DNA of 11,969 nucleotides, taken from Acidobacteriota bacterium (GTDB lineage: Bacteria; Acidobacteriota; Blastocatellia; Pyrinomonadales; Pyrinomonadaceae). The translations under genes and the position numbers were made by a program. The first letter of the stretch is position 1. Each line of letters begins with the position of its first letter. Under the pieces are notes generated by a model, which saw nothing but the letters and a program-made list of their open reading frames with translations, was not told where the DNA came from and ran no database searches. The stretch is from NCBI GenBank assembly GCA_024640445.1, contig JAHEEZ010000102.1:1-11969 (forward strand), given 5' to 3'. Positions 7,060 through 11,969 of the stretch are shown one piece after another.

Positions 7060-8360
7060 ACCGCTTCAGCCGACTTTGCCGGAGGCGATTCGATCTCGGC
7101 GAATTCCCTCTTTCCACTGCGAAGAAACCATACGATCCCCGAACTTCCCGCAAGCAGTCCCGCGATGAGTGTCAGCGTTTGCGCGTCGATCATCGTCAGC
7201 GAAACGCCGGCGATGTAACTTGAAATGCTGAACATGGTGATCTCGGCGCCGCGGTCGAGAGTCGTGATCCTTCCCCGGATGTGGTCCGGAAGCGACCTTT
7301 GAAAGATCGTCTCCTGGACCGCGAACTCGGTTCCGATCACCGCCCTTGAAAGCAGCACGAAGATCGCCACCAGCCACAGGGAAGGCATATAGCCCGCGAT
7401 GGCGAATAGTATTCCGTGAACCACAAGTGTCCAACCGATGAAACCGCGCGTCGTTTTTCGAAGTTCGACATAGCTGCCGACGCGGTGCGCTATCAGCATC
7501 CCGAATCCAAGACCAAGCCCGTTCGCGGTCAGCAGGAACGAATAGACGTAATCCGGATTGGCGGACTCGCTCGCGAAGACCATGGTCCCGAGACCTTCGA
7601 ATACTATGTTGGTGGCGCCTCCGCCGACCGCCCACATGAGATTCATCAGCAGAATCGTCAAGGCGAAAGGGTTTTTTAGCGTATATCTGAATCCCTCAGC
7701 GATCTCCGAAAAGAAACTCTCTTTTGGCTTCAGTTTAAGGTCTTTTCTTCTTTGTTCCGGTGTGCGCTCGCGCATTGACTCTTCCGGTATCAGCCACACC
7801 GAAAATGCAGAAACCAGGAACGACGCCGCGTTGATGATGAACGCGATCTTGTATCCGAAAAGGACCGCCGCAACTCCGCCAAGCGCCGCCCCGACCGCCA
7901 TTAGAATGAACCTGGTCGAAAACATCAGGGCAGTCCCCGAAAGCAGGCCGTCCTTGCCCGCGATGTTCGGCGTCGCCGCGTTCTTGGCTCCGTCAAAGAA
8001 CGCCGACGCGCCCGAAAGCAGGACCGATGCCGCATATGCTATCCAAAGGTCTTCAGGCTCTGTAACAAGCAGGAACAGAAGTGCGAACGCGACCCTGACC
8101 AGATCCGAAATGATCAGCACGTTCTTTCTGGAAAACCTGTCGGCGACGGCGCCGGCGATCGGCATCAATACTGCGAACGGTAGCGTCCTGAATAAAAGCA
8201 GGAGCCCCGCCGCCGCGGGAGAGGAATGCGAAGCGAGACGCACGACACCCAGCCCGGCGACAAAGTTGAACCAGTTGCCGAGTTCGGAGATCGTCTGTCC
8301 CCAAAGCAGGTTCCGGAAATTCCGGTTCTGCCTGATAAGTTGTGTGTACGAGAGGTTCAT
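7056..8360 (-). CDS. Major facilitator superfamily transporter
   Basis: This 434-residue inner-membrane protein has about 12 hydrophobic segments in two halves joined by a charged loop at residues about 191-225. The N-terminus (LIRQNRNFRNLLWGQTISELGNWF) and the MFS motif A at about 70-80 (GAVADRFSRKN) are typical of MFS_3/EntS-like drug or siderophore exporters. LPDHIRGRITTLDRG (about 358-371) is the equivalent element of the second half. The substrate cannot be read from sequence. The reading frame opens at TTG 8384, but ATG 8360 gives the family-like start MNLSYTQLIR and is used here. It lies downstream of the PaaG-like gene on the same strand, with a hairpin between them, and converges with the D12-like gene, overlapping it by 4 nt at the stop codons. 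Confidence 0.92.
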   Translation of the reverse strand: MNLSYTQLIRQNRNFRNLLWGQTISELGNWFNFVAGLGVVRLASHSSPAAAGLLLLFRTLPFAVLMPIAGAVADRFSRKNVLIISDLVRVAFALLFLLVTEPEDLWIAYAASVLLSGASAFFDGAKNAATPNIAGKDGLLSGTALMFSTRFILMAVGAALGGVAAVLFGYKIAFIINAASFLVSAFSVWLIPEESMRERTPEQRRKDLKLKPKESFFSEIAEGFRYTLKNPFALTILLMNLMWAVGGGATNIVFEGLGTMVFASESANPDYVYSFLLTANGLGLGFGMLIAHRVGSYVELRKTTRGFIGWTLVVHGILFAIAGYMPSLWLVAIFVLLSRAVIGTEFAVQETIFQRSLPDHIRGRITTLDRGAEITMFSISSYIAGVSLTMIDAQTLTLIAGLLAGSSGIVWFLRSGKREFAEIESPPAKSAEAV

Positions 8361-8390
8361 CCTCTTTCGCGCTCCGTATTCCAAACAAGA

Positions 8391-8420
8391 ATGCCGTCAG
8401 GAATTAGTACCTAACGGCAT
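8391..8420 (-). terminator. Hairpin between PaaG-like and MFS genes, possible weak terminator
   Basis: On the minus strand ATGCCGTTAGG and CCTGACGGCAT form an 11-bp stem with one U-G wobble around an 8-nt loop. The wobble pairs only in minus-strand RNA; the plus strand would have a mismatch, which fits transcription from the PaaG-like gene. The tail TCTTGTTT is only partly T-rich, so it may be a leaky terminator or an mRNA-stabilising stem before the MFS gene. Confidence 0.55.
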
Positions 8421-8448
8421 TGATCCTGAAAAGGTTTTGAATTTCTAC

Positions 8449-9240
8449 TTAACTTCCCTTGAACTCCGGCGGCCTTTTCTCGAGAAACGCCGCGACTCCT
8501 TCTCTGAAATCGTCTCCCCTGCCCGATTCAAGCTGCAACTGGTGCTCGAGCGCGAGTTGCCCTTCGAGCGTATTGGAAAATGTCGCGTTCATCATCTTCT
8601 TGATCCTGCCGATAACCGCGGTCGGTGAAGCGGCGAGCCTGGTCGCGAACTCCATCGCGCCGTCCATCAGCTCATCCGCCGGAAATACCCTGTTGATCAT
8701 GCCGATCTCCAGCGCCTTCTTCGCGGAAAGCGTGTCCCCGGTCATGAGAAGTTCGGCGGCGATCTTGCTTCCAACCGCCCTGGGGAGGAAGAAGCTGCCT
8801 CCGCAGTCGGGAGAGAGTCCGATCTTGATGAACGCCTCGTTGAAAGAAGCATCTTCGGACGCCGTGACGATGTCGCATGCCAAAGCCAGATTCGAGCCCG
8901 CACCGGCGCAAACCCCGTTTACTGCCGCAACGAACGGTATCGGCAGATCGCGGATCAATTTCACGAGGCCGTGCAGGGCGGCAAGAGGATCTTCGAGAAA
9001 TGCCTCGATCCGGCCTTCCGATTCCCACATGAGTTTCATTTCACGCAGATCGCCCCCGGCGCAAAACGCCCTTCCCTCACCGGTAAAAACAACGGCGCGC
9101 GCGCCGTCCGCCGCTGCCTTCCTAACCGCCGACGCCAGGTCTTCCGTAATTCCTCTGGAGAGCGCGTTCAACGCTTCCGGCCTGTTGAGCGTGATCACCG
9201 CCACCTTTTCCTTGACTTCGTACTTTACAGTTTCAAACAT
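8449..9240 (-). CDS. Enoyl-CoA hydratase/isomerase family protein, PaaG-like
   Basis: This 263-residue crotonase-fold enzyme acts on an acyl-CoA thioester. The oxyanion-hole segments are FCAGGDL (59-65) and GVCAGAGSNLALACD (109-123). The two catalytic glutamates of true enoyl-CoA hydratases are missing: the first is N117 and the second is D145 in IGLSPDCGGSFFLPR. This Asn/Asp pattern is that of PaaG, the ring-epoxide isomerase of phenylacetate breakdown, which also isomerises enoyl-CoA double bonds and has nearly the same length. No other paa gene lies in the window, so a general isomerase role is as likely as phenylacetate catabolism. The ATG at 9240 (MFETVKYEV) is family-like, but the ribosome site is weak. 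A strong terminator of the zinc-ribbon gene ends only 17 nt upstream, leaving almost no room for a separate promoter. Confidence 0.9.
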   Translation of the reverse strand: MFETVKYEVKEKVAVITLNRPEALNALSRGITEDLASAVRKAAADGARAVVFTGEGRAFCAGGDLREMKLMWESEGRIEAFLEDPLAALHGLVKLIRDLPIPFVAAVNGVCAGAGSNLALACDIVTASEDASFNEAFIKIGLSPDCGGSFFLPRAVGSKIAAELLMTGDTLSAKKALEIGMINRVFPADELMDGAMEFATRLAASPTAVIGRIKKMMNATFSNTLEGQLALEHQLQLESGRGDDFREGVAAFLEKRPPEFKGS

Positions 9241-9257
9241 AACAACGGATTCTCGAC

Positions 9258-9287
9258 AAAAAAACGGCCACCCCCGGCCGGTGACCG
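9258..9287 (-). terminator. Rho-independent terminator after the zinc-ribbon gene
   Basis: On the minus strand CGGTCACC and GGTGGCCG form an 8-bp stem (one U-G wobble) with a 7-nt GC-rich loop, followed directly by seven T. It lies 37 nt after the zinc-ribbon stop codon and ends 17 nt before the PaaG-like ATG. Confidence 0.8.
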
Positions 9288-9323
9288 GGGACGGCGCGGT
9301 AACGCACCTTCTGGTAAATCAGT

Positions 9324-9605
9324 TTATGCGACGCGCGCCCTTGAGCGGCTGGCGTCATAACAATCTTTGCAAAGCACCGGGCGCCCGACTTTGGGCTGAA
9401 ACGGCACTTTGTCGTGTTTGCCGCAATGATCGCAAACGATCTCGAACTTTTCCGGGGCGTCCTCTCTCAACGCCGCCTTCTTGCCTCTGCACTGCTGGCA
9501 CCTCTGGGGAGGCATCATATTTCGCTGGTAGAAGATCTCCTGTTCCTTTTCCGTAAAATGAAAGATCTCTTTGCATTGAATGCAGGGAATTTCGATGTCC
9601 GGCAT
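9324..9605 (-). CDS. Small double zinc-ribbon protein
   Basis: This 93-residue protein has eight cysteines in four CxxC pairs: C8/C11 with C36/C39, and C58/C61 with C79/C82. The first half (CIQCKEIFHFTEKEQEIFY, then PQRCQQCR) fits the 'probable zinc-ribbon' family (zf-trcl type). The second half (CDHCGKHDKVPFQPK, then GRPVLCKDCYD) matches a widespread short zinc-ribbon found alone in many bacteria. Two zinc ions are expected. Molecular function is unknown; nucleic-acid binding is the usual guess. The start is secure: AAGGAGG at 9614-9620 lies 8 nt before the ATG, the best ribosome site in the window, and suggests high expression. A strong terminator follows, and the 7-bp tandem array lies about 65 bp upstream. 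Confidence 0.88.
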   Translation of the reverse strand: MPDIEIPCIQCKEIFHFTEKEQEIFYQRNMMPPQRCQQCRGKKAALREDAPEKFEIVCDHCGKHDKVPFQPKVGRPVLCKDCYDASRSRARVA

Positions 9606-9613
9606 CGTGATGG

Positions 9614-9620
9614 CCTCCTT
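9614..9620 (-). promoter_or_regulatory. Strong Shine-Dalgarno of the zinc-ribbon gene
   Basis: AAGGAGG on the minus strand, 8 nt before the ATG at 9605. It is a perfect anti-16S match and contrasts with the weak sites of most genes here. Confidence 0.85.
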
Positions 9621-9669
9621 TTCTCTTGATCAACTGTCGGAATTGCCGAAAGTGTATCACAGAAGATGG

Positions 9670-9851
9670 TGAGCGGGGAGCCTTGAATCGTGAACCGTGA
9701 ATCGTGAATCGGGGGCTGTGAATCGTGAACCAGGAGCCGTGAATCGTGAAACTTGAATCGTGAACCGTGAACCGTGAAACTTGAATCGTGAACCGTGAAT
9801 CGGTAACCATGAATCGGTAACCGTGAACCGCGGATCGTGAATCGTGAACCG
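9670..9851. repeat. Strict 7-bp tandem array, 26 units
   Basis: The stretch divides into 26 consecutive heptamers with no insertion or deletion. Ten units are exactly TGAATCG and six are TGAACCG. The rest are variants such as TGAAACT, GTAACCA, GGAGCCG and CGGATCG. The first two units are degenerate, and the clean array begins at 9684. There is higher-order structure: units 12-15 (9747-9774) and 16-19 (9775-9802) differ at one base, and TGAATCG-GTAACC recurs at 9796 and 9810. It fills the space between the deacetylase stop and the zinc-ribbon promoter region. The long minus-strand open frames across it (repeating Ser-Arg-Phe-Thr-Ile-His) are products of the repeat, not genes. It resembles the short tandemly repeated repetitive sequences known from cyanobacteria and other bacteria. 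Confidence 0.93.
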
Positions 9852-9865
9852 TTTAGCCCACCCAT

Positions 9866-10828
9866 TTATGGGCGGGACTGCGAGCGATGATCCGCCAGTT
9901 CCCGTACATGTTCAGCGACCGTCTTACCCAAAGTCTCGAGATTATATCCGCCTTCGAGCGCCGAGACGACCCTGCCGTCGCAGGCTTCATCTGCCCATTG
10001 CTTCACGGTCTTCGTCATATCGCGAAAATCCTCGTCCTCAAGCAGAAGCAGCCCCAGAGGGTCCGATTCGTGCGCGTCGAAACCCGCTGAAATGATTATC
10101 AAGTCGGGCGTGAACCGCGAAGCGATGTCGGATACAGCATCGTCGAACATTCGTTTCTGTTCTCTGGCCGAAGTCGCCGCCTTGACGGGTACGTTCATCG
10201 TGTAGCCGCGGCCACGGCCGAATCCCGTCTCGCCTCTCGATCCGGTTCCCGGATACCAGGGATACTGGTGCATAGAGAAGAAGAAGACGTCAGGATCGTC
10301 AAAGAAGATTCCCTGCGTTCCGTTTCCGTGATGCACGTCCCAGTCGATTATCGCCACCCGCTCGACCTCTTTGTAGCGGTTGATCGCGTATCTCGCTCCG
10401 ACGGCGACGTTGTTGAAAAGACAGAATCCCATCGCCCGTTCGGCGCTCGAATGATGTCCCGGCGGCCGAACGGCCGCAAACGCGTTGTCTGCTTCCCCAG
10501 ACAACACCGCTTCGATCCCGCCGCAGACGGCACCCGCCGCATGGACGGCCGCGTCGAAAGAATGGATCGAGATCATCGTGTCGTTATCGAGAGCCTCGAT
10601 CCCATCCGCGAACGCGTTCTCCACAAGCTTGTAATGTTCCTTCGTGTGCGCCGCCTGGATGATCCCCTTCGATACTTCTTCGGCTTCAAGGACGAGAGCC
10701 GAATGCCAAAGTTCTTCGTCGCCCTTCAGCGCCTCCATCACGACACGGTATCTTTCCGGAGTCTCCGGATGCCCTGGACCGGTGTCGTGCTTTAGTGAAA
10801 TGTCGTTATGTACTATTGCAGTTTTCAT
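9866..10828 (-). CDS. Histone-deacetylase-family amidohydrolase (class II HDAC / acetylpolyamine type)
   Basis: This 320-residue zinc hydrolase would remove acetyl or similar acyl groups from amines such as acetylpolyamines or acetyl-lysine. Motifs are complete: GHPETPER (19-26), RPPGHH with the catalytic His pair 125-126, GFCLFNNVA (134-142), DWDVHHGNGTQ with zinc ligands D164 and H166, SMHQYPWYPGTG (185-196), GFDAH with zinc ligand D251, and EGGYN with Y295, the transition-state tyrosine. An active enzyme is expected. It is cytoplasmic, with no signal peptide. Length fits bacterial class II-like deacetylases; acetoin-utilisation AcuC proteins are longer. The ATG at 10828 gives MKTAIVHN, and a weak AAGAG lies just upstream. 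Heptamer arrays lie on both sides: one starts 10 bp before the start codon, the other 15 bp after the stop. The substrate cannot be read from sequence. Confidence 0.94.
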   Translation of the reverse strand: MKTAIVHNDISLKHDTGPGHPETPERYRVVMEALKGDEELWHSALVLEAEEVSKGIIQAAHTKEHYKLVENAFADGIEALDNDTMISIHSFDAAVHAAGAVCGGIEAVLSGEADNAFAAVRPPGHHSSAERAMGFCLFNNVAVGARYAINRYKEVERVAIIDWDVHHGNGTQGIFFDDPDVFFFSMHQYPWYPGTGSRGETGFGRGRGYTMNVPVKAATSAREQKRMFDDAVSDIASRFTPDLIIISAGFDAHESDPLGLLLLEDEDFRDMTKTVKQWADEACDGRVVSALEGGYNLETLGKTVAEHVRELADHRSQSRP

Positions 10829-10837
10829 TGGCTCTTT

Positions 10838-10907
10838 TGAATCGTAAATCGTGAAGGGTAAATAGTAAATCGTGAACGGTGGCTCGTGAATCTCTGTGTC
10901 AGTAGCC
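10838..10907. repeat. Second, degenerate 7-bp tandem array
   Basis: Ten heptamers in phase, starting TGAATCG, TAAATCG, TGAAGGG, TAAATAG, TAAATCG, TGAACGG, then decaying. Further out-of-phase copies may follow to about 10945. It is the same repeat family as at 9670-9851, in the same orientation. It lies directly upstream of the deacetylase start, in its leader or promoter region. I see no convincing -10/-35 pair within it. Confidence 0.75.
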
Positions 10908-10960
10908 TGACCGTGAGGGAGGGCGTGAATGCTAGTCGTGAGTTATTAGTGGCGGACAAG

Positions 10961-11045
10961 TTTTACGACAGAGTTCACAGAGAATTGCATAGGGAACGCA
11001 AAGCCTCCCAAATTGTTTTCCTTTGCGTCTTGGCGCCTTTGCGTT
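10961..11045. repeat. Probable dispersed intergenic repeat of the 'CTTTGCGT' type
   Basis: AACGCAAAG (10995-11003) is the exact reverse complement of CTTTGCGTT (11037-11045), with a further CTTTGCGT at 11021. Before it lies ACAGAGTTCACAGAGA. These phrases recur between genes in many bacterial genomes, and their translation (NAKAPRRKGKQFG...) is often mis-annotated as a short protein. The rest of the gene-free spacer is the heptamer array at 10838-10907 and 11046-11161, in which I see nothing. Copy number in this genome cannot be known from one window. Confidence 0.6.
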
Positions 11046-11161
11046 AGATCTTCTTCTTTTCACGATGCGCTTTAGTCGCCATCCCTGACGGTCGGCCTGC
11101 TGACACGACCATCCACGATTCACTGCGTGCCTCCCCCGGACGGGACGCCAGAATGGATTTC

Positions 11162-11170
11162 TGATATAAA
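11162..11170 (+). promoter_or_regulatory. Extended -10 promoter of the racemase gene
   Basis: TGATATAAA matches the extended -10 form (TGn followed by TATAAA), with no recognisable -35. Transcription would begin near 11177, only about 8 nt before the first in-frame ATG (11185) and about 44 nt before the ATG at 11221. Confidence 0.5.
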
Positions 11171-11184
11171 ATCACAGTTCCCCG

Positions 11185-11969
11185 ATGGCAAACACTACAG
11201 AAAACATGAACGAACCTCCGATGATAATCAAGGTGGTCGACTCGCACACCGAAGGCGAGCCGACCCGCGTAGTGACCGCCGGATTTCCTTCGCTGGAAGG
11301 ATCGACGCCTGCGGAAAAGCTGGTTAACTTCCGCGAGAATTACGACCACCTTCGATCGGCGATCGTGAACGAGCCGCGCGGACATTCGGCGGTCGTCGGA
11401 GCTCTGCTTCTGGAGCCGTCCGATCCCGCGAACGCGTGCGGAGTAATCTTCTTCAACAACGTCGGCTACCTGAATATGTGCGGACACGGGACGATCGGGC
11501 TTGTTAAGACGCTCGAATACCTGGGACGGATCGGGCCCGGTGAACATTCGATCGAGACCGTGGCGGGTACCGTGACCGCGGTTCTCGATCCCGACGGCTC
11601 CGTGACCATCCGGAACGTCCCGAGCTACAGACTCGCGAAAGAAGTGCAGGTAAACGTTGAGGGATACGGCACCGTCCGGGGCGATATCGCGTGGGGCGGA
11701 AACTGGTTCTTCCTGATCGAAGATCATCCGTTCAGGATCGGTCCGGCGTCGATTGCCGAAATGACGGCGTTTACATCCGCAGTTATGGAAGCTTTGGGGC
11801 AGGAGGGCATAACCGGACGGGATGGCGCAGCGATCGACCATATCGAACTCTTTTCTCCGTCCGAAACAGCGGACAGCCGGAATTTCGTTCTCTGCCCGGG
11901 GGGCGAATACGACCGGAGTCCCTGCGGCACGGGGACCAGCGCGAAGGCCGCATGCCTGTACGAGGACGG
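11185..11969 (+). CDS. Proline racemase family, probable 4-hydroxyproline 2-epimerase, C-terminus off the right edge
   Basis: This cofactor-independent enzyme inverts the alpha carbon of proline or 4-hydroxyproline with two cysteine acid/base residues. About 261 residues are visible. Both cysteines are present: C99 in MCGHGTIG and C247 in DRSPCGTGTSAKAACL. The trans-3-hydroxyproline dehydratases of the family, which have Thr in place of a Cys, are therefore excluded. HTEGEPTRVV (21-30), VNEPRGHSAVVGALL and GVIFFNNVGYLNMCGHG are typical of 4-hydroxyproline epimerases, which feed cis-4-hydroxy-D-proline into 2-oxoglutarate, but proline racemase is not excluded. Start choice is open: ATG 11185 (used), 11206 or 11221. 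The last gives the usual short N-terminus before DSHTEGEP and a sensible leader from the predicted promoter. No Shine-Dalgarno decides the matter. About 60-80 residues are missing at the window edge. Other hydroxyproline genes would lie beyond it. Confidence 0.92.
   Translation, partial: MANTTENMNEPPMIIKVVDSHTEGEPTRVVTAGFPSLEGSTPAEKLVNFRENYDHLRSAIVNEPRGHSAVVGALLLEPSDPANACGVIFFNNVGYLNMCGHGTIGLVKTLEYLGRIGPGEHSIETVAGTVTAVLDPDGSVTIRNVPSYRLAKEVQVNVEGYGTVRGDIAWGGNWFFLIEDHPFRIGPASIAEMTAFTSAVMEALGQEGITGRDGAAIDHIELFSPSETADSRNFVLCPGGEYDRSPCGTGTSAKAACLYED

Noticed and set aside
7558..8628. 356-codon plus-strand open frame
   Set aside because: Antisense to the MFS gene and the start of the PaaG-like gene, with no domain signature.
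8459..9556. 365-codon plus-strand open frame
   Set aside because: It lies opposite the PaaG-like and zinc-ribbon genes and crosses their terminator. It is Ser/Ala/Pro-rich low-complexity, as expected for an antisense frame in GC-rich DNA.
9670..9851. CRISPR array
   Set aside because: The units are 7 bp with no unique spacers, and no cas gene is nearby.
9355..9865. Two minus-strand frames coding for repeating SRFTIHD-type peptides
   Set aside because: The 7-bp repeat read in triplets gives a 21-bp, 7-residue period without stops. The frames also run into the zinc-ribbon gene out of frame.
9856..9873. GCCCA...TGGGC hairpin at the deacetylase stop
   Set aside because: The stem is short and lacks a T-run on the minus strand, so it is not called a terminator.
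10932..11123. 63-codon minus-strand frame (NAKAPRRKGKQFG)
   Set aside because: It is the translation of the dispersed intergenic repeat, a known kind of false gene, and has no ribosome site.
11044..11841. 265-codon minus-strand open frame at the right edge
   Set aside because: Antisense to the racemase gene, whose catalytic motifs on the plus strand are unmistakable.

Overview
The window looks like a chromosomal segment of a moderately GC-rich Gram-negative bacterium. My best guess is an Acidobacteriota member (Blastocatellia/Pyrinomonadales type). That guess rests on a DUF4388 (PATAN)-J-TPR protein next to an HD-GYP-like protein, on weak Shine-Dalgarno signals at most genes, and on heptanucleotide and 'CTTTGCGT'-type intergenic repeats. 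It comes from remembered family patterns, not from a search. There are eleven protein genes, two of them cut by the window edges. I saw no rRNA, tRNA, CRISPR array, transposase or phage gene.

Layout. (1) Positions 1-3566, minus strand: a tight three-gene run of a COG3375-type GNAT acetyltransferase, a Rieske non-heme iron oxygenase alpha subunit, and NAD-dependent DNA ligase LigA (its C-terminus lies off the left edge). Gaps are 13 and 22 nt. (2) Positions 3567-3761: a divergent promoter region. (3) Positions 3762-7059, plus strand: a probable operon of a DUF4388/J-domain/TPR protein, an HD-GYP-like phosphodiesterase and an unrecognised protein that resembles a catalytically dead D12-class adenine methyltransferase. 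The last two genes are 2 nt apart. (4) Positions 7056-10828, minus strand: a histone-deacetylase-like amidohydrolase, a 26-unit strict 7-bp tandem array, a small double zinc-ribbon protein with a strong terminator, a PaaG-type crotonase, a hairpin, and an MFS transporter. The MFS gene converges on the region 3 operon with overlapping stop codons (CTAG). (5) Positions 10829-11184: a gene-free spacer holding a second, degenerate heptamer array and what looks like a dispersed intergenic repeat. (6) Position 11185 to the right edge, plus strand: a proline racemase/4-hydroxyproline epimerase gene behind an extended -10 promoter.

How the genes work together. The region 3 operon is the most suggestive unit: a chaperone-linked PATAN adaptor, a cyclic-dinucleotide-type HD-GYP domain with an altered HDxGK motif, and a methyltransferase-like protein without its catalytic motif. 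This could be a signalling module, but the link is inference from gene order only. The Rieske enzyme carries Glu where most ring hydroxylases have the bridging Asp, as in the quaternary-ammonium oxygenases. The hydroxyproline epimerase and PaaG-like enzyme suggest use of amino acids and acyl-CoA substrates. No complete catabolic pathway, defence system or mobile element is visible. I found no clear case of a wholly new system; the best leads are the region 3 operon and the heptamer arrays on both sides of the deacetylase gene.
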